64,000 nt of DNA. Origin: Arthrobacter sp. CDRTa11. Lineage in GTDB: Bacteria > Actinomycetota > Actinomycetes > Actinomycetales > Micrococcaceae. A model generated the notes under the pieces. The model worked only from the letters and a program-made list of their open reading frames with translations. It searched no databases and had not been told where the DNA came from. How positions within the stretch are numbered: the stretch's first letter is position 1; every line of letters begins with the position of its first letter. A program made the position numbers and the translations under genes. This document shows, piece after piece, positions 43,044-51,324 of this stretch. The stretch spans positions 1,178,001 to 1,242,000 of the forward strand of contig NZ_CP044532.1 of the NCBI RefSeq assembly GCF_026427775.1. The letters run 5' to 3'.

Positions 43044-43073
43044 ACTAGAGTGTCCACTAGTGGTTTCTCTAGT
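43044..43073. promoter_or_regulatory. 30-bp nested dyad between SRPBCC gene and tetR
   Basis: Outer arms ACTAGAG (43044-43050) and CTCTAGT (43067-43073) and the inner palindrome CCACTAGTGG (43054-43063) share one centre of symmetry. Only the TGT/TTT spacers do not pair. It overlaps the -10 box TAGACT for tetR, giving a strong TetR-dimer-pair operator candidate. Confidence 0.7.
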
Positions 43074-43085
43074 AGACTGCTCCAC

Positions 43086-43778
43086 GTGCCCCAAGTCAAG
43101 CCCTCCCATAAGCAGACTCGCGCAGAGCGTGCCAAGGAGACCCGACGACGCATGCTGGCCTCGGCCCGCGAGATGTTCGTCTCCCAGGGCTACTCTGCGA
43201 CCACTATGGAGCAGATCGCCGCCGCGGCCGGTGTCGCCGTCCAGACGGTCTACTACACGTTCCGGACCAAGGGCCAGCTGCTCTGCGAGGTCGTCGAGGT
43301 AACGGCTGCAGGGGAAGAGGACCCGACCCCCGTCATTCAGCGCCCCTGGGCCCAGGCGATGCTCTCGGCGACCTCTGCGCAGCGCGTGCTGGCGCTCGGC
43401 GTCGAGCACGGCACCGCCATCTTCGAGCGCGCAGCTCCGCTGTGGCCAGCGGTCCGGGCCGCCACCGAGGCCGACAGCTACGTCGAGCAGTACTGGACCA
43501 ATGTCACTGCCGGCCGCCGGGCGGGCCAAGCCAGGATCATCGCCCGGCTCGCCGAGCTGGGTGCACTGCGCCCGGACCTTGACCGCCAGCGAGCTACGGA
43601 CGTTGTGGTCCTGCTGATCGGGCACCAAGTCTTCAGCGAGCTGGTCCAGGACTCGGGGTGGAGCGTTCCCCAGTACAAGGCCTGGCTCTTTCAGACCCTC
43701 GTTCAACAACTCCTGAAGCAGACCCGGCTTGAGGCGGGAGCGGTCGACGACCTCTCATTCGCGGCGCACCTGCCCTGA
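43086..43778 (+). CDS. TetR family transcriptional regulator
   Basis: 230 residues: THKQT-type basic N-terminus, RMLASAREMFVSQGYSATTM, EQIAAAAGVAVQTVYYTFRT KGQLL (helix-turn-helix), then a helical ligand domain. Start is GTG 43086, 7 nt after TAGACT with no ribosome site (possibly leaderless). The nested 30-bp dyad upstream is its likely operator, controlling itself and the divergent SRPBCC gene. Confidence 0.88.
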   Translation: MPQVKPSHKQTRAERAKETRRRMLASAREMFVSQGYSATTMEQIAAAAGVAVQTVYYTFRTKGQLLCEVVEVTAAGEEDPTPVIQRPWAQAMLSATSAQRVLALGVEHGTAIFERAAPLWPAVRAATEADSYVEQYWTNVTAGRRAGQARIIARLAELGALRPDLDRQRATDVVVLLIGHQVFSELVQDSGWSVPQYKAWLFQTLVQQLLKQTRLEAGAVDDLSFAAHLP

Positions 43779-43797
43779 CGCCGCCGTCGTCGATCTT

Positions 43798-45057
43798 CTA
43801 AGCGGCCTGCTCCCGGTTCCCGCGGAACGCAACCCGAAGGGCGCCCCGGAAGGACAGCCGGCTCCTCCGGCTCACCACAATTACGGCCGCTAGGCCGGCC
43901 AGCAGGACCACGATGCCGCCGCCTGCAACGGACCAGCGGGCACCGAATTCGCTGCCAATCCACCCCATCAGGGGTGCGCCCAGGGCAGTCCCGCCCTGAA
44001 GCACGGCCAGGTACAGGGCCAGCACGCGCCCCCGGAACTGCGGCTCCACCGACAATTGGATGCTGGTGTTGCAGCTGTTCAGGAACGTGATGGACGCCAG
44101 GCCAACGGGGATCAGGAGAACCGCATACGGCCAGAACGACGGCGAGACGCTGCCCACCAGCGTGAAGAACCCCAGCCCCAGCGCCCCGCCAAGGAGGAAG
44201 CGCAGCCGCGGTCCGGCCCTCCGCGCCGCGAGCAGTGCTCCCGCGAGGGTGCCGACGGCCATGATGGAGCCGAGCAGTCCGAATTCGCCGGCGCCGACGC
44301 CGAACTCCGTGGTGGCCATCAGCGCGTTGGTGATGGGGAAGTTCATGCCGAACGCGCCCAGGATGCCCACCAGGACCATGATCAGCACCAGGTCAGGGCG
44401 GCGCCGCACATAGTTCACGCCCTCGGCCACCTGGTGTTTGCCGCCGCCTGACCGGGCCACCGGCACCAGCTCGGAGGTGCGGATGAGGAACAGGGAGATG
44501 ATGACGGCGGCGTAGCTGGCCGCGTTGAGCAGGAAGACCGGGCCGGTACCCACCCAGGCGATGAGTACACCGGCGACGGCGGGGCCGGTAAGCCTGGCGG
44601 TGTTGAAGGAGGCGGAGTTCAGGGCCACGGCATTGAAAATGTTGTCCTGTCCCACCAGTTCGGAGACGAACGCCTGGCGTGCCGGGGCATCTATGGCGCT
44701 GGCTATGCCCAGGCAAAGGGCAGCCAGGTAGGCGTGCCACAGCTGGGCGGTGCCGGTGACCACCAGGAGTCCGATGGCCAAGCCTGTCAGACCCATGGCC
44801 AGCTGGGTCCAGAGCAGGATGATGCGTTTACGGTAGCGGTCGGCCAGCACCCCGCCGTAGGGGCCCAGCAGCAACATGGGCAGGAACTGCAGCGCGGTGG
44901 TGAGGCCGACGGCGGCACCTGAGTAGTTGGTGAGGACGGTCAGGACCAGCCAGTCCTGGGCGATCCGCTGCATCCACGTGCCCACATTGGACACCAGCGC
45001 ACCCCCGGCCCAGATCCGGTAGTTGCGGTTCTCCAGGGCCCGGAACATGGCACTCAT
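43798..45057 (-). CDS. MFS transporter (EntS/MFS_3-like)
   Basis: 419 residues, twelve membrane segments. ALENRNYRIWAGGALVSNVG TWMQRIAQDWLVLTVLTNYS and LLLGPYGGVLADRYRKRIIL are the motifs of the MFS_3/EntS-like drug or siderophore exporters. The ATG overlaps the stop of the MarR gene by 4 nt, so the pair is one operon and MarR probably represses it. Confidence 0.92.
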   Translation of the reverse strand: MSAMFRALENRNYRIWAGGALVSNVGTWMQRIAQDWLVLTVLTNYSGAAVGLTTALQFLPMLLLGPYGGVLADRYRKRIILLWTQLAMGLTGLAIGLLVVTGTAQLWHAYLAALCLGIASAIDAPARQAFVSELVGQDNIFNAVALNSASFNTARLTGPAVAGVLIAWVGTGPVFLLNAASYAAVIISLFLIRTSELVPVARSGGGKHQVAEGVNYVRRRPDLVLIMVLVGILGAFGMNFPITNALMATTEFGVGAGEFGLLGSIMAVGTLAGALLAARRAGPRLRFLLGGALGLGFFTLVGSVSPSFWPYAVLLIPVGLASITFLNSCNTSIQLSVEPQFRGRVLALYLAVLQGGTALGAPLMGWIGSEFGARWSVAGGGIVVLLAGLAAVIVVSRRSRLSFRGALRVAFRGNREQAA

Positions 45058-45530
45058 CGGCCGCTCATCTTCTGCATGATGCCGGCGGCGCGGCTGAGGA
45101 TGACCCTGTCCTCCTCGCTGAGCCCGGCCAAACGCTGGGCAAGCCACGCCGTCCGCTCGTTGCGGGCTTCGGCCAGGACGTCCTTGCCGGCGTCGGTGAT
45201 GTCCACCCGGACCTGCCGGCCGTCGTCGGGGTGGGCGGACCTTGAAACGAAGCCCTGGTCGGAGAGGGCATTGACGATCCGCGTCATGGACGGGGCCTGC
45301 ACATGCTCGCTTTCGGCGAGTGCGCGGAGGGTGCTGGGGCCATTGCCGTTCAGGAGGGCCAGCACCGTGTACTGCCCGGGGGTGATGACGTCCCCGGTTG
45401 CTTCGACCCGGAGCCGGCGGGACGTGCGCATCACGGCCGTCCGCAGGTCAATCGCCAGAACGTCCGGCCTGGTGGGGCCCGACGCCTCCTGGTCCGCAGT
45501 CCCTTGGTCCGCCGTTTCGATGGTGCTCAT
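45054..45530 (-). CDS. MarR family transcriptional regulator
   Basis: 158 residues with the MarR winged helix: GPSTLRALAESEHVQAPSMT RIVNALSDQGFVSRSAHPDD GRQVRVDITDAG. It forms an operon with the MFS exporter (ATGA overlap). Two perfect 13-bp palindromes lie immediately upstream, so autoregulation of the operon is very likely; the ligand is presumably a substrate of the exporter. Confidence 0.92.
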   Translation of the reverse strand: MSTIETADQGTADQEASGPTRPDVLAIDLRTAVMRTSRRLRVEATGDVITPGQYTVLALLNGNGPSTLRALAESEHVQAPSMTRIVNALSDQGFVSRSAHPDDGRQVRVDITDAGKDVLAEARNERTAWLAQRLAGLSEEDRVILSRAAGIMQKMSGR

Positions 45531-45584
45531 GATGCCGCTGCTCCTCTTGGCCGTGCGTCCCGGCCCCTCTTCCTCGTCAAATAC

Positions 45585-45610
45585 TTAGCAATGCTAATTA
45601 GCTACGCTAA
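45585..45610. promoter_or_regulatory. Two adjacent MarR operators TTAGC-N3-GCTAA
   Basis: TTAGCAATGCTAA (45585-45597) and TTAGCTACGCTAA (45598-45610) are perfect 5-bp-arm palindromes placed edge to edge (centres 13 bp apart). They lie 55-80 bp before the marR ATG, in the promoter. Confidence 0.85.
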
Positions 45611-45681
45611 CCATTATGCTCCTGATGTGGGAAGGGTGCAATCGGGGGTTCAGCGCGTCAACCGGTCAACGCTTCAGGCGG

Positions 45682-46296
45682 TCAGCGCGCGGCAGCCTGC
45701 CGGCGGGAGATCCGGCGTGAGATGAAGGCGGCGGGAAGGATCAGGAACCACAGGTACGGAGTGTTGTTGGTCAGGATGAATGCGGCCGGGATGCTGAGGA
45801 GAAACACGGCCGGCGCGGTCATCCTGCCCCGGAACACCCGCCAGTGCTCCTGGGCATCCACCGTCTTATCTGTCAGGCCCCTGCGCCAGGCATAGGTCCA
45901 CATGCCGGCAAGCGTGAGATACACCCCGGAGATGGCGGCGGCGTAAAGCACACTTGGCCAAGGGCTCGCGTTTCCGCCGTAATCACTGAGTATTGAGGTA
46001 GTGGCGGGCACCATCACGATGAAGAACAGCAGCAGCATGTTCAGCCACGCCAGCTGCGGGTTGAACTCGCGGATACGGAAGAAGTCCGTGTGGTGGGACA
46101 TCCAGACGCGGGCGATGATCACGAAGGACAGCGCAAAGGCGATCAGCTCAGGTATTCCGTCGATGAGTTCGGCAGTCAGCCGTTCCGGTGGAATTCCTGC
46201 GGGAACCTTCAGGTCCAGTGCCAGGAGCGTCAGGGCGATGGCGAACACCGCGTCGCTGAAGAACACCATGCGTTCAAGCGGAACCGATTTATCCAA
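45682..46296 (-). CDS. TMEM175 family potassium channel-like protein
   Basis: 204 residues, about six membrane helices. ERMVFFSDAVFAIALTLLAL D is the TMEM175 signature (R-x-x-x-FSDAVFAIA), here present once as in bacterial two-repeat assemblies that tetramerise. The family conducts K+ or H+ without a classical pore loop. Its cellular role in bacteria is unclear. No partner gene is apparent. Confidence 0.88.
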   Translation of the reverse strand: MDKSVPLERMVFFSDAVFAIALTLLALDLKVPAGIPPERLTAELIDGIPELIAFALSFVIIARVWMSHHTDFFRIREFNPQLAWLNMLLLFFIVMVPATTSILSDYGGNASPWPSVLYAAAISGVYLTLAGMWTYAWRRGLTDKTVDAQEHWRVFRGRMTAPAVFLLSIPAAFILTNNTPYLWFLILPAAFISRRISRRQAAAR

Positions 46297-46338
46297 ACCG
46301 CAATTCCTTCCCTCGAGCAGCCGCCCTTGCGCGATAGT

Positions 46339-46530
46339 TCAGTCGATGGCCTCGATGGCCTCGATGCCTTGCCGCTTGAGGTCTTCAAGGCGGTCCCGCA
46401 TGTGTTGAAGCACCTGAGGGGAGTGTGGCTGCCAGTTCAAGACCCCGTCAAGCACCCGCAGTGGAGGATCCCGGCTACACGCTGGATAGCTGGCCGCTGC
46501 CGGCCGATTGATTTCTTCTAGAGCGAGAGC
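46339..46530 (-). other. Possible short ORF, start unresolved
   Basis: A minus-strand frame ends VLDGVLNWQPHSPQVLQHMR DRLEDLKRQGIEAIEAID and looks protein-like in its last 45 residues. No credible start codon with a ribosome site is found and the frame upstream runs antisense to the 46577 gene. It may be a remnant or a chance frame. Confidence 0.25.
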
Positions 46531-46576
46531 GCGCGACACGCTAATCTGGGCGCACCCCCAAGCAAAGGAGAGCCCC

Positions 46577-47158
46577 GTGGGCAAGGTGGTCATGTACAGC
46601 TCGGTGTCGGTGGACGGCTTCATCGCGGACGAGAACGACCAGCCCGGACCGCTGTTCGACTGGTTGACCAGCGGTGACGTTCCGTTGGACGAGAGCGGCG
46701 CGTTGAAAGTGTCGCAGACGTCCTACGACTACACGCGGCCGTACTGGGACCAGATCGGGGTGACAATCGTCGGCCGCCACGTCTTTGACATGACGGACGG
46801 CTGGGACGGGAAGCCTCCGGGCGGGATCGACCACGTGGTCGTCGTGACGCACCGGCCCGAGCCCGAGGGCTGGGACCCCGAGGCGCCGTTTCACTTCGTC
46901 GACGGCGTCGAGGCAGCCGTGGCCAAGGCGCAGGAGCTTGCGGGCGAGCGCATGGTGGAGGTCGCCGCTGGCGACGTCGGTGGCCAGGTGCTTGCCGCGG
47001 GCCTGATCGACGAGGTGCGCATGGACGTCGTCCCCGTCGTGTTCGGGTCCGGCAAGCGATACTTCGGGTCGCTCCAGGCGCAGCACCTGTTGGAGGATCC
47101 TGACGTGGTGATTCAGGGCAACAGGGTCCTTCACCTGCGCTTTCAGGTGCGCCGTTGA
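46577..47158 (+). CDS. Dihydrofolate reductase family (RibD C-terminal domain) protein
   Basis: 193 residues, GKVVMYSSVSVDGFIADEND, VTIVGRHVFDMTDGWDG, AGDVGGQVLAAGLIDEVRMD and VVPVVFGSGKRYFG. It is a second stand-alone RibD-C reductase, unlike the one at 16664 in sequence detail. GTG start with AAAGGAG 7 nt upstream. Confidence 0.92.
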   Translation: MGKVVMYSSVSVDGFIADENDQPGPLFDWLTSGDVPLDESGALKVSQTSYDYTRPYWDQIGVTIVGRHVFDMTDGWDGKPPGGIDHVVVVTHRPEPEGWDPEAPFHFVDGVEAAVAKAQELAGERMVEVAAGDVGGQVLAAGLIDEVRMDVVPVVFGSGKRYFGSLQAQHLLEDPDVVIQGNRVLHLRFQVRR

Positions 47159-47208
47159 CCAATTTTCGGAAAGCTTGATCGGCGCGGCGCCAGGCCGTTT
47201 GGACGAGT

Positions 47209-47556
47209 TTAGTTCTGGCAGATCATCAGCAGATTTCCATCGGGGTCTTTGAAGTTGAACCATTTATCAAACTGGATGTCCGCCACCTCGGCACTCTTTA
47301 ACTTCATGTGCTGGTGCGCCGTCCGGATATCGCTCGTGTTGAGAACGACGGCGGCAATTTGGAAGACGGCGTCCCGGGAGTAGATCTTGCTGTCCAGGAT
47401 GAGCCCCGCGCCTTCCATGGGAAGGACGTAAAGGTGGTCGTGCAGGATCTCCCCATCGGCAGGAACCCCCAGCACGTCGCAGTACCAGTCCCTGGCCTTG
47501 TGAAGATCGCTGACCGGAATGAAAACCATGCCTATCTGAGCAGCTATCGGGTTCAT
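47209..47556 (-). CDS. VOC family protein
   Basis: 115 residues, single VOC domain: IGMVFIPVSDLHKARDWYCD VLG, HLYVLPMEGAGLILD and WFNFKDPDGNLLMICQN. This is the common glyoxalase/bleomycin-resistance fold; the Gly-Asn-Leu-Leu ending and the short loop pattern are normal. Substrate unknown. Confidence 0.88.
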   Translation of the reverse strand: MNPIAAQIGMVFIPVSDLHKARDWYCDVLGVPADGEILHDHLYVLPMEGAGLILDSKIYSRDAVFQIAAVVLNTSDIRTAHQHMKLKSAEVADIQFDKWFNFKDPDGNLLMICQN

Positions 47557-47603
47557 GCCGGGTCCTTTGGGTCGTCAAAGAGGTGAATCGCCGCGGTGCC
47601 CCG

Positions 47604-47792
47604 ATGGCTGATGCTGCTTACTATTGCACGGCGATGAGTACCGCCACAAGGATTGAGGAAAACGATTGCCGTATGTTCTCCCACGTTTGGCAAGACGCCG
47701 GTTGCGTGGAATTCTTTGTCGGGCTAAGCCAGCCGGGGCGTCTTGTGACCGCACGGACTGAACCCGCCGCTGCAGGCCAGGAGCAGGTGTAA
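47604..47792 (+). CDS. Possible small protein
   Basis: A 62-residue frame from ATG 47604 (MADAAYYCTAMSTATRIEEN) contains three cysteines and an amphipathic C-terminal part. There is no ribosome site of quality and no recognisable family. Reality is uncertain; an ATG at 47637 would give a shorter form. Confidence 0.3.
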   Translation: MADAAYYCTAMSTATRIEENDCRMFSHVWQDAGCVEFFVGLSQPGRLVTARTEPAAAGQEQV

Positions 47793-47899
47793 CCTTCAGG
47801 AAGATCAATCAGCCTGAGGGGGCAGCGCATGAATCATCCACCCACTTCGCACACCGGTACCGCCGTCGTCGAAACAGTGACACTCACTGGCTGTACAGC

Positions 47900-48436
47900 G
47901 TGACGGGTGGCTGGAAACTCATCGTCGCCCTCGCTGCTGTCCTGGGCGTGGGCACCTGCGCTGCGCTGGGTTTCCTCGCGATGGCATTGTTCGTCCCGCA
48001 GCCGGGAACCCTTAAGGTGCTGGACAGGGCGGCGTCCGAGCGGGACGTCCTGGCCGGTGACTTCGGATCCATGTCCTCGGACATGCAGATGGAGAACGCC
48101 CGCTTCCTGGGAATGTACGAGAACACCAAGTACTTTGCGGCCCCCAGCGCCTACGACGAGGCCAGTTTCTGCCTGATCGCCGTAGCGGTCATGGAGGACG
48201 GCGGCTGGGAAGCCGCATGCGGAGAGCTCATCGACGGCAGGGATGTGCTGACGTATGTGTGGGACGCCGACGGCAGGGAAGCAGTGCTTGTTCCAGATCA
48301 GTTCGACAGCGGGATGCTGGAAGCTGAGGGCTGGGTTTCGGTTCATCAGAACCTGATGGTCCAGGTGGATCCCGACGCCCCTCGTGAGTTCAGCGACGAA
48401 AGAGACGACATCGAGCCCTACCCGCTCAAGGCCTGA
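47900..48436 (+). CDS. Single-pass membrane protein, unknown function, probable N-terminal frameshift
   Basis: 178 residues in this frame: WKLIVALAAVLGVGTCAALG FLAMALFV is one membrane helix, followed by an external or cytosolic acidic domain. The GTG at 47900 has no ribosome site, whereas a perfect GAGGGGG site precedes ATG 47829, whose frame closes after 24 codons. The downstream frame is open back through HFAHRYRRRRN-SDTHWLYSV, so a one- or two-base shift near 47875 would join them. It may be an error, a mutation or a frameshift site. Confidence 0.5.
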   Translation: MTGGWKLIVALAAVLGVGTCAALGFLAMALFVPQPGTLKVLDRAASERDVLAGDFGSMSSDMQMENARFLGMYENTKYFAAPSAYDEASFCLIAVAVMEDGGWEAACGELIDGRDVLTYVWDADGREAVLVPDQFDSGMLEAEGWVSVHQNLMVQVDPDAPREFSDERDDIEPYPLKA

Positions 48437-48498
48437 CTCAGGGCGGAACCGGGAAAGCGACTGCCCACAAAACGCGGGCACCCGCCCCCAAATCACGA

Positions 48499-48532
48499 AA
48501 GAACCCCGCAACGCTAACGTTGCGGGGTTCTT
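48499..48532. terminator. Bidirectional terminator hairpin
   Basis: AAGAACCCCGCAACG and CGTTGCGGGGTTCTT pair perfectly over 15 bp with a CTAA loop between the convergent genes ending at 48436 and 48552. The ends are A/T-rich, as required for termination in both directions. Confidence 0.9.
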
Positions 48533-48551
48533 CGCTACCTAAGAGGTACGG

Positions 48552-48905
48552 CTACTCGGAACCGGTTTTTTGGTCCCGGTCCATTAGGTTTTTCTTGATC
48601 TCGTCGAACTTCTCCTTGATCACCCGTTCCGCCTCGGAGAGGGTCTTGCCGGCGCTGCTGATGGGATCCAGCTGAAGGTAGACCTCCTGGGTAACGGGAA
48701 GGTCGTACTCGTCCTTCAGGTGGGTGCCGCCGCCCACTCCCTGGAGGGACAGATACACCTGGGCGTCGGTCCGGGCGATCCCGGCGAGCGTTCCGAAGAC
48801 CACCGTGAAGTCGTTGGGCTGGAAGCTGACAGTATGGCCGATGTGGCTCCGGTCAAGGTCACCGGCTGCCAGTGGCTTCTCGGACGGACTTCCGCTGTAG
48901 TTCAT
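48552..48905 (-). CDS. Hypothetical protein
   Basis: 117 residues, MNYSGSPSEKPLAAGDLDRS HIGHTVSFQ to LSEAERVIKEKFDEIKKNLM. The N-terminal two-thirds looks beta-rich and the C-terminal third is a charged helix. No signal peptide, Cys or family is recognised. Purine-rich AGGAG lies 6 nt before the ATG (AGGAGAAGTTC ATG). Confidence 0.6.
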   Translation of the reverse strand: MNYSGSPSEKPLAAGDLDRSHIGHTVSFQPNDFTVVFGTLAGIARTDAQVYLSLQGVGGGTHLKDEYDLPVTQEVYLQLDPISSAGKTLSEAERVIKEKFDEIKKNLMDRDQKTGSE

Positions 48906-49038
48906 GAACTTCTCCTAAATAGGTCGAGGGACACGTACCCCAGCAGTCTATAAGCGGAGCCGAGGCGGTGCCTGCTGGGCGGCAGTCGGTAGATTAGGGG
49001 GGAGCACCAACGCCCGCCTCCGATGAAGGGAACGCCCT

Positions 49039-49962
49039 GTGTCCACCCGCCTGCGCGTGAGCCTGCCCGACCAAAAGCTGATGGATGCCGTGGAGCCGCG
49101 CGCCGGCGTCGAGTTCCTGCTGTGGGACTTTTCCGGGCCCGCCCCGGCCGAACGGCTGGACATTGTGGTGCCGCCGTACATGCGCGGGCCGGGGGTCCTG
49201 GCCGCGCTTGAGTCCGTGGACGCACGCCTGGTCCAGAGCCAGTCGATAGGGTACGACGGCGTGGAGGCAGTTCTGCCCGCGGGCTGCCTTTTCGCCAATG
49301 CGGCAAGCGTCCATGAAACCTCGACGGCGGAACTCGCCCTGGGCATGATGATCGCCAGCCAGCGGGGTATCCCGGACTTTGTCCGGAACCAGGCGTCGGG
49401 CACGTGGGCGAACAGCCAGCGGCCCAGCCTGGCGGACCGGCGGGTGCTCCTGGTCGGTTACGGGGGAGTGGGAAAGGCCATCGAGGCGCGGCTGCTGCCC
49501 TTCGAAACCGAGGTTACACGAATGGCCAGCCGCGGCCGCGACGACGGGCACGGCAGGATCTACGGGATTGATGAGCTGTACGAACAACTGCCGCTGCACG
49601 AGATTGTTGTGGTCAGCGTTCCCCTGAGCGAGCAGACCCGCCAGCTGGTGGACCGGAAGTTCCTGGCAGCAATGCCTGACGGCGCCCTCCTGGTCAACGT
49701 GGCGCGCGGGCCGGTGGCCGACACGGAGGCTCTGCTCGCCGAGACGTCATCCGGCCGGCTCCGGGCAGCCCTGGACGTGACGGATCCGGAACCGCTGCCG
49801 CAGGACCACCCCCTCTGGGCCGTTCCGGGCGTTCTGATCACTCCGCACGTGGGCGGGGCCAGCTCGGCCATGCTGCCGCGGGTGGCACGGCTGATCGGCA
49901 GGCAGGTTGACCTGATGCTCGCCGGGCAGGAGCCGGTGAACGTGGTGCTTGGCGGGCGGTAG
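49039..49962 (+). CDS. D-isomer specific 2-hydroxyacid dehydrogenase
   Basis: 307 residues. NAD-binding motif VLLVGYGGVGKAIEARLLPF, catalytic Arg in NVARGPVADTEALL, the acidic residue in DVTDPEPLP and His in LITPHVGG. It should interconvert a D-2-hydroxyacid and the 2-oxoacid with NAD(H); substrate not specified by the sequence. GTG start with GAAGGG upstream. Confidence 0.9.
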   Translation: MSTRLRVSLPDQKLMDAVEPRAGVEFLLWDFSGPAPAERLDIVVPPYMRGPGVLAALESVDARLVQSQSIGYDGVEAVLPAGCLFANAASVHETSTAELALGMMIASQRGIPDFVRNQASGTWANSQRPSLADRRVLLVGYGGVGKAIEARLLPFETEVTRMASRGRDDGHGRIYGIDELYEQLPLHEIVVVSVPLSEQTRQLVDRKFLAAMPDGALLVNVARGPVADTEALLAETSSGRLRAALDVTDPEPLPQDHPLWAVPGVLITPHVGGASSAMLPRVARLIGRQVDLMLAGQEPVNVVLGGR

Positions 49963-50103
49963 CGAGCTGGTTGGGCGGGACAGTCCTGAGGCATTCGTGG
50001 TGCCCTTGACATCCTGCCGCGGCCTGAGGAACATCGAAATGCCGGTGCAACTGGCGGTCTCCCGGAAGTTCAGCTGCGGAACGGCGTCTCGAAAGGACGA
50101 GGG

Positions 50104-51294
50104 ATGCACGCAGCAGATTTCCGCTTCCTCGTTGTCCGCCGTGCCGCCGCCGCTGCGGTTGCCCTGGTTGCCGCGCTCGCAGGCTGCACCGGTGCGCCGG
50201 ACCCGCCCGACCAGCAATCCCCGACGCCGAATGGCGCGTCTGTAAACGCCACGGCGACCGCCTCTGCCGCGCCGGCGTTCGCCTCCGGGCTGGACAAATA
50301 CAGCCGGGACCTGCGCGCCGGAGGAGCCACCGCCGTCGTGATCCAGATGAAGTCCCGGGTGGGGGAATGGTCCTCGGCTGAGGGAGTCCGGAACCTCGAG
50401 ACCAATGATCCTGTGCAGCTGACCGACCAGACGCACGTCGGCGACATCACTATGACCATGGTGGCTGTGTCGGTGATGAAGCTGGTGGAGGAGGGAGAAA
50501 TCCAGCTGGATGATCCCATCCAGGAGTACCTGCCTGAGTTCGAGAGCATCATCAAGCCGCCCGGGCCTGTCACCATCCGCAGCCTGCTCAGCCACAGGTC
50601 CGGGATGCCGCACTATTGGGAGACACCGAACGATATTGGGAACCGGCGCTTTACGCATCAGGAACGTCTGTCATTCGCCGCCGCTGTCCGGTGGGGCCGG
50701 GGAGCGGGCAGCCTGTACAACTACTCCAACACCAACTACTCGGCCCTGGCCCTGCTGGTGGAAAAGCTGCGCGGCCAGGACATCGGAACCGTTATCCTCG
50801 CCGATAACGTGAAGCCGCTGGGGTTGCAGGGCACCCTGATGACGGGCTCCGAGCCGGGGCCGCAGAACCTGATCCATGGGTACACACGGACCGAGGGCGG
50901 CGAGCTGGTGGATAACGCGCTGGCTCCATTCCACAGCGGGTCACCTGATACGGGCCTGATCTCCACCGTCCCCGAACTCAACGCTTATTTCGCCGCACTG
51001 CAGAAGGGAAAGTTGGTAACCCCTCAAAGTCTGGCGGAAATGCACCACCCCAAGTACGAGCAGTTCGGTCTGGGCTTGGTACGGCATTACGATCCGTGCT
51101 CCAACAACGACTACTATGGCCACGTCGGAGTGGTGCGTGGCTACGCTGCACTCGCACTAATCAGCGCCGACGGATCCCGGCAGATTGCCATGGCTGTGGC
51201 CCGCGCTCCCAAGCCGGACCTGATTGGCTTCGACGACCCGCAGGCGCTGGAGATGGCCCGGACGGCGGTGGAAGCGCTCAATCAGGCCTGCTGA
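50104..51294 (+). CDS. Class C beta-lactamase-like lipoprotein without catalytic Ser/Lys (pseudoenzyme)
   Basis: 396 residues. A lipoprotein signal ends ALAGC (Cys28). The fold matches class C beta-lactamase/D,D-peptidase proteins: DPIQEYLPEFESI, HRSGMPHYW, the YSN motif Tyr207-Ser-Asn209 and HVG near the end. Where SxxK should be (typically GSVTKTFTA) the protein reads GDITMTMVA: Asp114 replaces Ser and Met117 replaces Lys. It cannot act as a normal serine acyl enzyme. Its 3' end contains the 20-bp repeat shared with 52908. Confidence 0.82.
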   Translation: MHAADFRFLVVRRAAAAAVALVAALAGCTGAPDPPDQQSPTPNGASVNATATASAAPAFASGLDKYSRDLRAGGATAVVIQMKSRVGEWSSAEGVRNLETNDPVQLTDQTHVGDITMTMVAVSVMKLVEEGEIQLDDPIQEYLPEFESIIKPPGPVTIRSLLSHRSGMPHYWETPNDIGNRRFTHQERLSFAAAVRWGRGAGSLYNYSNTNYSALALLVEKLRGQDIGTVILADNVKPLGLQGTLMTGSEPGPQNLIHGYTRTEGGELVDNALAPFHSGSPDTGLISTVPELNAYFAALQKGKLVTPQSLAEMHHPKYEQFGLGLVRHYDPCSNNDYYGHVGVVRGYAALALISADGSRQIAMAVARAPKPDLIGFDDPQALEMARTAVEALNQAC

Positions 51295-51295
51295 T
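51276..51295. repeat. 20-bp direct repeat, copy 1
   Basis: GCTCAATCAGGCCTGCTGAT covers the last codons and stop of the pseudoenzyme gene (LNQAC). The identical sequence is at 52908-52927. The two copies bracket a 1.6-kb segment holding the DUF1304 and luxR genes. Confidence 0.85.
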
Positions 51296-51324
51296 GATTA
51301 CGTAGTGCGGCGGACAATCGCTGG

